Numbered from the stretch's first letter, positions 25,511 to 34,486 are shown. The stretch: DNA of 64,000 bases from Tabrizicola aquatica (GCF_002900975.1 NZ_PJON01000003.1:124001-188000), one strand, 5' to 3'. Notes: generated from the letters alone by a model not told the origin. Made by a program: numbers and translations.

Positions 25511-26197
25511 ATGCAGATCCTGATGATCGAGGACGAGCCGCGTGTGGCAGACTTCGTGCGGCGCGGCTTGCGGCCGGAAGGCTGGATGGTCGAGGTCGCG
25601 CCCAATGCCGAGGACGGGTTGGAGCGGTTGAAATCGGCCACCTATGACATTGTCCTTCTGGACGTGATGCTGCCAGGAATGTCGGGCGACGAGATGTGTC
25701 GCCATCTGCGCCGCATCCGCAACGATGTGCCGATCCTGATGCTCAGTGCGCTTGGCTCGACCGACGATCGCGTGAAGGGGCTGCGAACCGGCGCTGATGA
25801 TTATCTGCCCAAGCCTTTTGAATTCGACGAACTGGTCGCAAGGATCGATGCCCTGCACCGGCGCAGGGCGGGAATGCTGGAACCGGCGGAGGCTGGCGCA
25901 ATCTGCGTCGGGCCGCTTCGATATGATACCGGATCGATGCGCATCTACTGCAACGAGGTCGAGCTGGACCTGTCGGCCAAGGAAATGGCGGTCCTGGTCG
26001 TGCTGATGAAGAACGCCGGGCGCGTATTGGCGCGCGAACGGCTGCTCAATTCGGTCTGGGGGCTGGAGGCCGACCCGCTGACCAATGTGGTCGATGTGAC
26101 GATCAGCCGAATTCGGCGCAAGCTTCCGCGCGCGGCGGACATGATCACCACCATCCGGAATTACGGTTACCGGCTGGATGCAAGGGACGAGGGCTGA
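25511..26197 (+). CDS. OmpR-family response regulator
   Basis: A 228-residue regulator. The receiver domain has the acidic pocket MIEDEP, phosphoacceptor Asp51 in LLDVMLPG and the Lys of YLPKPF. The winged-helix C-terminal domain has ELDLSAKEMAVLVVLMKNAG and VVDVTISRIRRKL. It is likely phosphorylated by the upstream kinase. The frame opens at 25409, but the ATG at 25511 begins the conserved receiver domain. It converges with the small nor-cluster genes. Confidence 0.93.
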   Translation: MQILMIEDEPRVADFVRRGLRPEGWMVEVAPNAEDGLERLKSATYDIVLLDVMLPGMSGDEMCRHLRRIRNDVPILMLSALGSTDDRVKGLRTGADDYLPKPFEFDELVARIDALHRRRAGMLEPAEAGAICVGPLRYDTGSMRIYCNEVELDLSAKEMAVLVVLMKNAGRVLARERLLNSVWGLEADPLTNVVDVTISRIRRKLPRAADMITTIRNYGYRLDARDEG

Positions 26198-26248
26198 TCC
26201 CTATGCGTCCCAGGCTGGCGAGACCGTGCCGCCGCCACCTTGCCCGGG

Positions 26249-26479
26249 CTAGGCTTCGGCGTCCGCGCGGTTGATCAGCGCATTGACGTGGCGTGCGAAG
26301 GCATAGGTGGCCGGCAGGCCCAGCACGACGCCGACCAGGCAGGACTCGACCGGCGTCAGGACCCGTGCCCCCGCCCAGGCCGCAATGAGCGAGGCGAAGA
26401 AGGCGTTGATCGCCACCGCCCCCGCCCCAAGCGGATAGAGCAGGGCAAAGATCAGCAGGGTCCGGTGGCGGCCCGTCAT
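26249..26479 (-). CDS. Small membrane protein, nor cluster (second)
   Basis: A 76-residue protein with two predicted helices (LLIFALLYPLGAGAVAINAF and ESCLVGVVLGLPATYAFA). It starts in an ATGA overlap with the preceding 66-residue gene, so it is part of the norCBQD transcript. Its position matches norE/norF in Paracoccus, but it is too short for NorE; NorF-like is possible. Role in nitric oxide reductase assembly or activity is inferred. Confidence 0.65.
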   Translation of the reverse strand: MTGRHRTLLIFALLYPLGAGAVAINAFFASLIAAWAGARVLTPVESCLVGVVLGLPATYAFARHVNALINRADAEA

Positions 26480-26676
26480 CTGCGGGCGACCAGCCACTGC
26501 ACCGCCACCAGGCTGGCGGCGAAGGCCAGGGCGGCGAGGGCGAACCAAAGCTCGACCGTGGCGTCCTGGGCGGCGGGGGTCGGGCGCTGGAATTGCTCGG
26601 CCAAGGCGGGTTGGGTGGCCAAGGTGCAGACTGCGGCCAGCAGCGCGGAACGGGTCTTGGATCGGATCATGGTCAC
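26476..26676 (-). CDS. Small membrane protein, nor cluster (first)
   Basis: A 66-residue protein with an N-terminal hydrophobic segment resembling a signal peptide (ending ALA, near residue 26) and one C-terminal transmembrane helix (LWFALAALAFAASLVAVQWL). It begins at a GTG in a GTGA overlap with norD; an ATG two codons on is the alternative. It may be an accessory subunit of the NO reductase cluster. I do not recognise a named family. Confidence 0.6.
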   Translation of the reverse strand: MTMIRSKTRSALLAAVCTLATQPALAEQFQRPTPAAQDATVELWFALAALAFAASLVAVQWLVARR

Positions 26677-28292
26677 TGTCCTTCGGTCAGGGTGCGGTAA
26701 AGGTCCGGCAGGGCGGCGGTGATCCGCGCCGGGCTGGACAGAAGCGAAAAGCCATGCGCGCCGAAGATGCGGGCGAACCAGCTTTGCCCGTCCTCGTCGA
26801 TCACCACGCCATGCAGGGCAAGCCCGCTGCGCCGGGCTTCGCGGACGGCCATCCGGCTGTCCTCGATCCCGTGCTGGCCTTCGTAGTGGTCAAGGTCGTT
26901 TGGCTTGCCATCGGTCAGCACCACGAGGAGCTTGCGGCTGGCGCTTTCCTTGGCCAGCTCGGCCGAGACATGGCGGATCGCGGTGCCAAGGCGGGTGTAA
27001 TGCCCCGGTTTCAGCCCGCCAATGCGGTCGATCACCGGGCGGCCCATCGGCTCGTCAAAGGCCTTGCAGCGGTGCAGGAACACCCGGTTCCGCCGCATCG
27101 AGGAAAAGCCCCAGATGCCAAGCCGGTCGCCCAGCCCGTCGATCCCGCCCGCCATGGCGGCAAGGGTCTGGCGCGCGACCTCGATCACCGAAGTGTCGCC
27201 CACCGCCGCCTCGGTGCTGCGAGAACAATCGACCAGAAAGGCGACCGACAGGTCGCGCTCGATCTTGCGGGTGGCGATGTGGATGCGGTCGCTGCCCTGG
27301 CCGGTGGCGCGGCGGTCGACCTGGGCCGAGACCACGGCGTCAAGGTCAAGCTCGGCCCCGTCCAGCTGACGCGGGGTCAGGATGCGGCGCGGGCGCAGCG
27401 CCTCGAACTGGCGGCGGACGGCGCGCAGGTGGCGGGGTTCGGGGGTGAAGCCTGCGGGGTCGGCGGTCACCTCACGCTCCAGCACCACACAGTGATCCGG
27501 CATGTAGCTGGCCGCGCGGTGGTTCCATTCCGGGTAGGTGAAGCGGTCGGCCAGCCGTTCGTGTTCCGCTTCGGCCGGGGAAAGGTCGAGATGCAGCCGC
27601 AACCGGGTGGCGGCGCGGCGGTCGTGGCGCGACAGGCCGATCACATCCTGATCGTCGGCTGCCTTTTGGGCGTTTTCCTGGTCATCATCCTCGACCGAGC
27701 GGTTGAGGTTCAGGTTCTCGACCCAACTCAGGATCGCCTCAAACCGGTGGACGATGAAACTGTCGCGCCGGTTGGCCTGGTCCAGGTCGCGGCGCAGGCC
27801 CTTCTTGCGCCCGGCGACGGTGGGCGGGGCTGCGGCTGCCGGGTTCGCCTGATCCGCGTCCGAGGCCGAAGTGCCGGTGCCAGGTTCGGCCCGGTGCAGG
27901 CGGATCGCGCCCGGCGTCGCAAGCTGCGCAAGGCCGGGGCAGCGGAGCGGGATCTCTGCCGGGTCCAGCACCGCCTGCGCCACCAGCCAAAGATAGGCGC
28001 GGCGGTTCATGGCCGGGCTGTCGAACAGCGCAATCGACGGCGGCAGCCGCAGGTGCGCGCCGTCGAAACTGGCCAGCGCGGTGGTCGTCCGGTCGGGCGC
28101 GGCCTGCAGGATTTCCACCGAGGCCGCGCCGCCCAGCGCCCGGAACAGGAAGCTGGCGCTGCGCTGGACCTCGGCGAAGGTTACGGCGGCATCGGGGTGA
28201 TCGGGCCGGTCCAGCCCGCTGACGATGCCGTGCCAGATCGTGCCGACGGTCTCCTCCGGCTCGATCAGCGCGTGGAGCGACACGTCCATCAT
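26673..28292 (-). CDS. norD: Nitric oxide reductase activation protein NorD
   Basis: A 539-residue protein with a C-terminal von Willebrand A domain. The MIDAS motif is FLVDCSRSTEA, and LVVLTDGKPND continues the domain. NorD works with the AAA+ ATPase NorQ to insert the non-heme iron into NorB. The acidic central region (VEDDDQENAQKAADDQDV) is usual. The start overlaps the norQ stop (ATGA). Confidence 0.93.
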   Translation of the reverse strand: MMDVSLHALIEPEETVGTIWHGIVSGLDRPDHPDAAVTFAEVQRSASFLFRALGGAASVEILQAAPDRTTTALASFDGAHLRLPPSIALFDSPAMNRRAYLWLVAQAVLDPAEIPLRCPGLAQLATPGAIRLHRAEPGTGTSASDADQANPAAAAPPTVAGRKKGLRRDLDQANRRDSFIVHRFEAILSWVENLNLNRSVEDDDQENAQKAADDQDVIGLSRHDRRAATRLRLHLDLSPAEAEHERLADRFTYPEWNHRAASYMPDHCVVLEREVTADPAGFTPEPRHLRAVRRQFEALRPRRILTPRQLDGAELDLDAVVSAQVDRRATGQGSDRIHIATRKIERDLSVAFLVDCSRSTEAAVGDTSVIEVARQTLAAMAGGIDGLGDRLGIWGFSSMRRNRVFLHRCKAFDEPMGRPVIDRIGGLKPGHYTRLGTAIRHVSAELAKESASRKLLVVLTDGKPNDLDHYEGQHGIEDSRMAVREARRSGLALHGVVIDEDGQSWFARIFGAHGFSLLSSPARITAALPDLYRTLTEGQ

Positions 28293-29083
28293 CCGTAGAC
28301 CGTGGCGATCAGGTCGCGCAGCGCGGTCTGCACCTCGGCATCGTCGGACAGGGGCTGGACCACCGCCACCTCAAGCGCCGCATCCACGCTGGTGCCACCC
28401 TGGATCAGGGTGGCCGCATAGATCAGAAGCCGGGTCGAGACGCCTTCCTCGAGGTCCATTCCCGACAGGGCGCGGATGTGCCGCGCGAGCCGGGCCAACG
28501 CCCCGGCGCGGACGGGATCAAGTCCGGATTCGCGGCTGATGACAGCGGTTTCCGCCGCAGCGTCCGGGAAGTCGAAGGCAATCGACAGGAACCGCTGCCG
28601 GGTCGAGGGCTTCAGCTTCTTCAGCACGCTTTGATAGCCGGGATTGTAGGACGCGATCAGCATGAAGCTGTCGGGCGCGTGCAACTCTTCGCCCGTCCGG
28701 TCGATCATCAGGGTGCGGCGGCTGTCGGTCAGCGGGTGCAGGACCACGGTCACGTCCTTGCGGGCCTCCACCACCTCATCCAGGTAGCAGATCCCCCCGG
28801 TCCGCACCGCACGGGTCAGGGGGCCGTCGACCCAGACCGTCTCGCCGCCTTTCAAAAGGTAGCGGCCGATCAGGTCGGCGGCGGACAGGTCGTCGTGGCA
28901 GGCCACCGTATGCAGGGGCTGGCCCATGCGGGCGGCCATATGCTCGACAAAGCGGGTCTTGCCGCAGCCTGTCGGCCCCTTCAGAAGAAGGGGCAGACGG
29001 TTGGCATGGGCCAGTTCGAACAGTTCGCACTCACGGCCCGTCGGGCGATAGTGCGGCAGAAGGGCGGGGGTATGGGCGTTCAT
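28289..29083 (-). CDS. norQ: Nitric oxide reductase activation ATPase NorQ
   Basis: A 264-residue MoxR-type AAA+ ATPase. Walker A is GPTGCGKTRF, Walker B is CYLDEVVEA, and sensor 1 is MLIASYNPGY. Its partner NorD carries the VWA domain; together they activate the NorBC reductase. It follows norB by 3 bp and overlaps norD. Confidence 0.94.
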   Translation of the reverse strand: MNAHTPALLPHYRPTGRECELFELAHANRLPLLLKGPTGCGKTRFVEHMAARMGQPLHTVACHDDLSAADLIGRYLLKGGETVWVDGPLTRAVRTGGICYLDEVVEARKDVTVVLHPLTDSRRTLMIDRTGEELHAPDSFMLIASYNPGYQSVLKKLKPSTRQRFLSIAFDFPDAAAETAVISRESGLDPVRAGALARLARHIRALSGMDLEEGVSTRLLIYAATLIQGGTSVDAALEVAVVQPLSDDAEVQTALRDLIATVYG

Positions 29084-29086
29084 GGC

Positions 29087-30436
29087 CTATTCCCCCGCGA
29101 CAGCGGTGATCGGACCGGGGGTGACGACCTCTTCCTTGCGGACGAAGGCCAGCGAGTAGATGAAGAGGAGCGCCCCGGCCACCACGGCCGCCCCGGCGCC
29201 AAAGCGCATCAGGTAGAAGATCGACAGGCCGTCCTGTACCTCCATGTAGTACATCCCCATGACGCGCTGCAGATGCGTCTGGACAGTGCCCGCGAAGGTC
29301 AGCACGAAAGTCATGAAGGCCATCCCGCCGGTCATCAGCCAGAACGAGGCCATGTTCAGGACCTGGTTATAGGGCGCACGTTCCCGCAGCATCGGCATGG
29401 CATAGGTGAACATCGCCAGGTTCAGCGCGACATAGGCACCGTAGAAGGCCAGGTGGCCATGCGCGGCGGTGATCTGCGTGCCGTGGCTGTAGTAGTTGAC
29501 CCCGTGCAGCGTGTGCAGGAAGCCCCAGACCCCGGCCCCGAAGAAGGCCACGGTCGATGACCCCAGCGACCACAGGAGTGCGGCCTTGTTCGGATGGTTC
29601 CGCCGGCCCTTCCAGACCATGACGAAGGCGAAGGACATCATCAGGAAGAAGGGCACGATCTCGAAGGTCGAGAAGATGGAACCGATCCACTGCCAATAGC
29701 CCGGCGTGCCGATCCAGTAGAAGTGGTGCCCGGTCCCCAGGATTCCCGAGACGAGGGCCGTGGCAACGATGATATACAGCCACTTCTCCACCACTTCGCG
29801 GTCCACCCCGGTCAGCTTCAGCATCAGGAAGGCCAGGATTGCCGCCATCACAAGTTCCCAGGTCGCCTCGACCCACAGGTGGACGACGAACCACCAGTAC
29901 ATCTTGTCCAGGCTAAGGTTGTCGGGGTTGATGAAGGCGAAGACCCACAGAAGGCAGAGCAGCCAAAGGCCCAGCAGCAGCACGTTGGTCACGGCCGTCT
30001 TGCGGCCGGCCAGGAAGGTCATCGAGATGTTGAACAGGAAGATCAGCGCCGCGACCAGGATGCCGACCTTGACCCACAGGGGCTGTTCCAGGAACTCGCG
30101 CCCCTCATGGATGCCGACCAGGTAGCTGCCGACCGCGCCCAACGTGCCGACCATCAGAAGGGCGAGCTGGATATAGGCCAGCTTGACCGAATAAATCTCG
30201 CGCTCCGCTTCCTCGGGCAAAAGGAAGTAGGCCGACCCGAAGAAGCCAAGCAGAAGCCAGACGATCAGCGCGTTGGTGTGGATCATGCGGATGATGTTGA
30301 AGGGCAGGATCTCGGCCAGGAAGTTGGGCGAGACATAGATCCAGCCGGCCAGAAGCCCGCCGATGACCTGGACGGCGAAAAGCAACAGCGCACAGGCGAA
30401 ATAGGCCAGCGCCACCTTTTGGGATTGGTATTTCAT
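29087..30436 (-). CDS. norB: Nitric oxide reductase subunit B
   Basis: A 449-residue heme-copper-family membrane protein with 12 predicted helices. It reduces NO to N2O at a heme b3 and non-heme iron centre. VHLWVEATWELVMAAI holds the His and Glu ligands of the FeB site, and GHHFYWIG supplies further His; the last part carries the low-spin heme His. It is coexpressed with norC 12 bp upstream. Confidence 0.96.
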   Translation of the reverse strand: MKYQSQKVALAYFACALLLFAVQVIGGLLAGWIYVSPNFLAEILPFNIIRMIHTNALIVWLLLGFFGSAYFLLPEEAEREIYSVKLAYIQLALLMVGTLGAVGSYLVGIHEGREFLEQPLWVKVGILVAALIFLFNISMTFLAGRKTAVTNVLLLGLWLLCLLWVFAFINPDNLSLDKMYWWFVVHLWVEATWELVMAAILAFLMLKLTGVDREVVEKWLYIIVATALVSGILGTGHHFYWIGTPGYWQWIGSIFSTFEIVPFFLMMSFAFVMVWKGRRNHPNKAALLWSLGSSTVAFFGAGVWGFLHTLHGVNYYSHGTQITAAHGHLAFYGAYVALNLAMFTYAMPMLRERAPYNQVLNMASFWLMTGGMAFMTFVLTFAGTVQTHLQRVMGMYYMEVQDGLSIFYLMRFGAGAAVVAGALLFIYSLAFVRKEEVVTPGPITAVAGE

Positions 30437-30448
30437 CGCGAAGCCTCC

Positions 30449-30901
30449 TCAGCCTGCGTCATTGGGCGGCCAGCCCTGGGTGTCGGTTTGATCGGCCCAG
30501 CGCAGGAACTCGGCCAGGTTGCGGATGTCCTCGTCGGTCAGGTTGAAGTTCGGCATCTGCCGCCGCCCTTCGATCCCCGAGGGCTGCGCCTCCATCCAGC
30601 CCTTCAGCACCTCGAACGCCGCTTCCGGGTCGTCCTGGACGGCCCAGCGGGTCATCACGTTGCCCACCTCGGGCGCGAAATAGGCGCCTTCGCCGTGCAG
30701 GCTGTGGCAGTTGATGCAGGAGTTGCGCTCCCACACATGTTTGCCGGCCACCACCGCCTCGGACAGCGGCATTCCGGCGGTGGATTTGGCGACGATGTAG
30801 CGGTGGCTGTCCACGGTCAGCCCCACAAAGACGACGACGAAGAAGATCGACCCGCCGTAGAAGATGTTTCGCGCCCGTGTCTTGGTCAGTATTTCGGCCA
30901 T
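30449..30901 (-). CDS. norC: Nitric oxide reductase cytochrome c subunit
   Basis: A 150-residue membrane-anchored c-type cytochrome: one N-terminal helix (IFYGGSIFFVVVFVGLTV) and the heme motif CINCH, with a distal Met expected near the C-terminal MPNFN. It hands electrons to NorB. It is the first gene of the nor operon, 61 bp downstream of a TTG-N8-CAA regulator site. Confidence 0.95.
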   Translation of the reverse strand: MAEILTKTRARNIFYGGSIFFVVVFVGLTVDSHRYIVAKSTAGMPLSEAVVAGKHVWERNSCINCHSLHGEGAYFAPEVGNVMTRWAVQDDPEAAFEVLKGWMEAQPSGIEGRRQMPNFNLTDEDIRNLAEFLRWADQTDTQGWPPNDAG

Positions 30902-30962
30902 TGTCGGCGTCCCTCAGACTTTTTCATCCGGGAAGGACTAACCGCTGGTGTCGTTTCCAAGT

Positions 30963-30976
30963 TTGCGCGGGAACAA
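30963..30976. promoter_or_regulatory. NnrR/FNR-type box between norC and a DUF1858-type gene
   Basis: TTGCGCGGGAACAA reads TTG-N8-CAA, the Crp/Fnr-family half-site arrangement used by NnrR. It is centred in the divergent promoter of norC (minus) and the small gene at 31028 (plus). Confidence 0.65.
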
Positions 30977-31027
30977 AGTCTGCGGGGATTGTTCGGGCCA
31001 TGCTGCCGGAAAGGGGAGGGCTGGACG

Positions 31028-31279
31028 ATGCGGACACCACGACTGGACGATCCCGACCTGCCGCTGGCCGAGATCATGCGGCACTGGCCGACAACGGTTC
31101 CGGTATTCCTGTCGCGCGGGATGTTGTGCGTCGGCTGCGTGATCGGGCCGTTTCACACCATCGACAACGCCTGCGAGGAATACGGGATCGACCCGGACAC
31201 CCTGCTGGCCGAGCTTCGTGCCGCCGTCAGCCCTGGGGCTGGGACAACACCACCAGCCGGTGCGGCTGCAGCACGGTGA
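31028..31279 (+). CDS. Small DUF1858-type protein
   Basis: An 83-residue protein with the DUF1858/ScdA-N-like pattern: PLAEIMRHWPTTVPVFLSRG, CVGCVIGPFHTIDNACEEYG. The paired Cys in MLCVGCVIG may bind a metal or act in redox chemistry. Such genes often accompany nitrosative-stress and denitrification loci. It is divergent from norC under the same regulator box. Its 3' end overlaps the nnrR-type gene on the other strand by 53 bp. Confidence 0.75.
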   Translation: MRTPRLDDPDLPLAEIMRHWPTTVPVFLSRGMLCVGCVIGPFHTIDNACEEYGIDPDTLLAELRAAVSPGAGTTPPAGAAAAR

Positions 31280-31925
31280 TCTTCTTGCGTTCGCTTTGCA
31301 CGATCCCGGCCTTTTCCCAGGCGCTGAGGGTGCGGCTGACCGTGTGCAGGGTGGTCCCGCTCATCTCGGACAGGTCCTGACGGGTGATGGGAAAGTCGAT
31401 CTCGATGCCCTGGGGCGTCTTGCGTCCCGACTGGTTCACCAACCGCAGCAGGGCACTTGAGATGCGCTGTTCGACCGCCAGGGTGGCCATCTCCATGATC
31501 CGGTCGTTCTTGTCATGCATCCGCGCGCCGACGGTGCGGAAGGTGTTGCGGGCAAAGCCGTCGAAGCGGGCCATGAACGGCTCCCACAACCGCATGGGCC
31601 AGGCCAGCACGATGCTTTCGGCCACGACGACCGCCGTCGCGGGATAGGCCTCCAGCCCCATCGCGCGGGCGATGCCGAACATTTCCCCGGGCGGGATCTG
31701 GTGCAGGATCACCTGGTCGCCGTTCGGCGTGGTGCGCTGAGCGCGGACATGGCCGTCCAGCAAGAGGAAGAACTGCGTCGCGGGGCTGCCTTCGGAAAAG
31801 ACATTGGCCCCGGCGTCATGGCGCTGGGACACCGCCTCGTCCAGGATCAGGCGGATCTGGTCGCGCTGAAGGCCAAGGAACGGCGGCAGGCCTGTGACCA
31901 GGCTTTCGTCAAGCAGTTTTCCCAC
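31227..31925 (-). CDS. nnrR: Crp/Fnr-family NO-responsive regulator
   Basis: A 232-residue regulator: a cyclic-nucleotide-binding-type domain (FLLLDGHVRAQRTTPNGD, then IPPGEMFG) and a helix-turn-helix (DLSEMSGTTLHTVSRTLSAW). It lacks the N-terminal Cys cluster of Fnr, so it fits the NnrR/DNR group that senses NO, probably through heme. It is placed between the nor and nir genes, and both promoters carry TTG-N8-CAA sites. The name NnrR is inferred from context. Confidence 0.85.
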   Translation of the reverse strand: MGKLLDESLVTGLPPFLGLQRDQIRLILDEAVSQRHDAGANVFSEGSPATQFFLLLDGHVRAQRTTPNGDQVILHQIPPGEMFGIARAMGLEAYPATAVVVAESIVLAWPMRLWEPFMARFDGFARNTFRTVGARMHDKNDRIMEMATLAVEQRISSALLRLVNQSGRKTPQGIEIDFPITRQDLSEMSGTTLHTVSRTLSAWEKAGIVQSERKKITVLQPHRLVVLSQPQG

Positions 31926-31975
31926 CGTTGTCCGCCTTTCGTGCCTGATCGCCGGGCCAGGAACCGCGGCGGAGT

Positions 31976-31989
31976 TTGTGCCCGCGCAA
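31976..31989. promoter_or_regulatory. NnrR/FNR-type box between nnrR and pseudoazurin
   Basis: TTGTGCCCGCGCAA reads TTG-N8-CAA and resembles the norC-side site. It lies 63 bp before the pseudoazurin start and 50 bp before the regulator start, so it may also autoregulate nnrR. Confidence 0.65.
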
Positions 31990-32052
31990 AGTCGCGCCGG
32001 CGCTGTCGGGGTAATCTTCCCTCAACCAAATAGCACAGCAAAGGAAGACAAG

Positions 32053-32484
32053 ATGTTGCGTCAAATGACAAGCGCCCTCGCCCTTGGCCTCGCCCTGGCA
32101 GGGGCCGGTTGGGCCGAAACGGTCGAAGTGAAGATGCTGAACAAGGGCACGGATGGCGCGATGGTGTTCGAACCCGCCGCCATCCGCGTGGCCCCCGGCG
32201 ACACGGTCCGCTTCGTCGCCACCGACAAGAGCCACAACGCCGAGACGATCGAAGGCATGTTGCCCGAAGGCGCCGCCGAATTTGTCGGCGACATGAACAA
32301 GGATGTCGAGGTCACCTTCGACGCCCCCGGTTTCTACGGCATCCGCTGCAAGCCGCACTTCGCGATGGGCATGGTGATGGTCGTGGCCGTCGGTGACGAG
32401 GCGGCCCCGCCCGCGACCTTCCTGGAAGGCCGCCTGCCCAAGAAAGCCAAGGAACGGCTGGAAGCCGCCCTTGCCGGACTTTGA
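32053..32484 (+). CDS. Pseudoazurin
   Basis: A 143-residue periplasmic type 1 copper protein. The signal peptide ends near GWA (residue 21). Copper ligands are His in DKSHNAETIE and Cys, His and Met in YGIRCKPHFAMGM. Pseudoazurin donates electrons to nitrite reductase NirK, whose gene follows 32 bp downstream. Usual length for the family. Confidence 0.95.
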   Translation: MLRQMTSALALGLALAGAGWAETVEVKMLNKGTDGAMVFEPAAIRVAPGDTVRFVATDKSHNAETIEGMLPEGAAEFVGDMNKDVEVTFDAPGFYGIRCKPHFAMGMVMVVAVGDEAAPPATFLEGRLPKKAKERLEAALAGL

Positions 32485-32516
32485 TCAACGCGTAATCCAT
32501 CCCCGGAGTAACGATC

Positions 32517-33743
32517 ATGAACAGACTGACCGACCTCAGCCAAGGGTTTCCTAGCAGAAGGTCCATCCTGCGCGGCTCGCTGGCCGCGGCAGGCGCGGCG
32601 GCCGCCCTTGGCGCCGGCGTGACCCAGGCCAAGGCGCGGGCCCCCCGCGGCCCGATGCCGATGCCGGCCCGCGTACCGGAAAAGCTGATCCAGGCCGAGG
32701 CCGAAGTGATCAGCAAGGCCCCGCCGGTCGATCTGTCGGGCTACACCCGGGTCCGGCAAGAGATGGTGGCCCCGCCCTTCGCCCCGGTGCATGACCAGGT
32801 GGCGACCGGCGGCCCGAAGATCATCGAGATCACGCTGGAAACGACCGAACGCCTGATGACCGTCGATGCCGACACCGGTGCCGAAATCTGGGCGCTGACC
32901 TACAACGGTTCTGTCCCCGGCCCGCTGATCATCGCCCATGAAGGCGATTATGTCGAAGTCACCCTGCGCAACCCGGTGGACAGCGTCTTTGAGCATAACA
33001 TCGACTTCCACTCCTCGACCGGTGCCCTGGGTGGCGGTGGGTTGACCCACGTTTTCCCCGGAGAAGAAACCGTGCTGCGCTGGAAGGCGACCAAGGCCGG
33101 CGTCTTTACCTACCACTGTGCCCCCGGCGGCGAGATGATCCCCTATCACGTCTGCCACGGCATGAACGGCACCGTGATGGTCCTGCCCCGCGACGGGCTG
33201 AAGGACGGCAAGGGCAACCCGCTGCGCTATGACGAGGTCGCCTATATCGGCGAGCAGGACTATTACCTGCCCCGAAACGAGGATGGCACTTACAAGACAT
33301 ACGCCGTGGCCGGCGATGACTACGCCGACAGCCTGGAGGCGATGCGCAGCCTGGTTCCCACCCATTCGGTCTTTAACGGCGCGGTGGGCGCGCTGACCGG
33401 CGACAAAGCCCTGCGCAGCAAGGTCGGCTCCACCGTGCTGATGATCCACAACCAGGCCAACCGCGACACGCGGCCCCACCTGATCGGCGGCCATGGCAAC
33501 TTTGTCTGGGAAGCGGGGTCGTTCAACGACGCCCCGGCGACCAACCTGGAAACCTGGCTGATCCGGGGCGGGTCCTCGGGGGCGGCGATGTACACCTTCG
33601 AACAGCCAGGGGTCTATGCCTACGTCAACCACAACCTGATCGAGGCCGTCCTTCTGGGTGCCACCGCGCACTTTGTGGTCGAAGGCGAATGGAACAACGC
33701 CCTGATGGAACAGGTCGTGAAACCCCACAGCTTCGAAACCTGA
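32517..33743 (+). CDS. nirK: Copper-containing nitrite reductase
   Basis: A 408-residue periplasmic enzyme that reduces nitrite to NO. A Tat-type signal (SRRSILRGS) precedes two cupredoxin domains. Type 1 copper: [13 protein letters not shown] then HGMNG. Type 2 copper and catalytic residues: [15 protein letters not shown] (Asp and His), YHC, and [11 protein letters not shown]. The C-terminal [15 protein letters not shown] is standard. It is cotranscribed with pseudoazurin, nirV and nnrS. Confidence 0.97.
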   Translation: MNRLTDLSQGFPSRRSILRGSLAAAGAAAALGAGVTQAKARAPRGPMPMPARVPEKLIQAEAEVISKAPPVDLSGYTRVRQEMVAPPFAPVHDQVATGGPKIIEITLETTERLMTVDADTGAEIWALTYNGSVPGPLIIAHEGDYVEVTLRNPVDSVFEHNIDFHSSTGALGGGGLTHVFPGEETVLRWKATKAGVFTYHCAPGGEMIPYHVCHGMNGTVMVLPRDGLKDGKGNPLRYDEVAYIGEQDYYLPRNEDGTYKTYAVAGDDYADSLEAMRSLVPTHSVFNGAVGALTGDKALRSKVGSTVLMIHNQANRDTRPHLIGGHGNFVWEAGSFNDAPATNLETWLIRGGSSGAAMYTFEQPGVYAYVNHNLIEAVLLGATAHFVVEGEWNNALMEQVVKPHSFET

Positions 33744-33757
33744 GAAAGGCTGAAACC

Positions 33758-34486
33758 ATGTCTCCCGTCGTCCGATCGCTGAATGGCCTTGTGTCCCTTG
33801 GTCTGACAGGTCTGGCGGTGGGGGCAGTGCTGGGGGGCGTCCTCTTGTGGCAGGGCGGCCCCCAGCCCCATCCCGTTGACCTGGTGCCCGTCACGCTGCC
33901 GACCGGCGCGGCCTTGCGCGTCCAGCGGACCGAGGTCACCGTCCGCGACTGGCAGACCTGCCACGCCGAGGGCGGCTGCACCCTGGCCCTGCGTGATGCG
34001 GGCGGGGGCCCCGACTTTCCGGCGACCGGGCTGAGCTATGTCGATGCGCAGGAATATCTGGCCTGGATCAACGCCCGATCCGGTCCCGACTACCGGCTGC
34101 CCACCAAAGCCGAATGGTATGCCATCGCTGCCGAGGTGCTGCCCGAAGCCCCCGATCCGATCTTCACCGCGCCGGAACTTCGCTGGGCCTCGGCCTATCT
34201 GATCGAGGCGCCGACCGTGGACCGGGCCCTGCATCCGACGGGCGATTTCTCGACCACCAGCACAGGTCTGGCCGACCTGGACGGCAATGTCTGGGAATGG
34301 ACGCAAGAATGCTACGACGGCGATGAAAGCCGCAACGACCCTGACAGTTGCCCCGCATTCGTTCTGGGCGGCGTGCATGAATCGGTGATGTCCTTCCTGG
34401 TGCGGGACCCCGCCAACGGCGGCTGCGCGTCGGGCCTGCCGCCGGCGCATCTGGGCTTTCGCCTTGTGACGGAAGGAAACTCCTGA
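33758..34486 (+). CDS. nirV: NirV, formylglycine-generating-enzyme-like protein
   Basis: A 242-residue protein with one N-terminal membrane anchor (SLGLTGLAVGAVLGGVLLWQ) and an FGE-sulfatase-like domain: YRLPTKAEWYA, LADLDGNVWEWTQECYDGD and HLGFRLV. NirV genes follow nirK in many denitrifiers; the biochemical role is unresolved. The start at 33758 follows GAGAAAGG. The stop overlaps nnrS (TGATG). Confidence 0.9.
   Translation: MSPVVRSLNGLVSLGLTGLAVGAVLGGVLLWQGGPQPHPVDLVPVTLPTGAALRVQRTEVTVRDWQTCHAEGGCTLALRDAGGGPDFPATGLSYVDAQEYLAWINARSGPDYRLPTKAEWYAIAAEVLPEAPDPIFTAPELRWASAYLIEAPTVDRALHPTGDFSTTSTGLADLDGNVWEWTQECYDGDESRNDPDSCPAFVLGGVHESVMSFLVRDPANGGCASGLPPAHLGFRLVTEGNS

Noticed and set aside
32484-32516. 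TTGATCAA upstream of nirK as an FNR box
   Set aside because: The half-sites are too close together; no four-base spacer between TTGAT and ATCAA.
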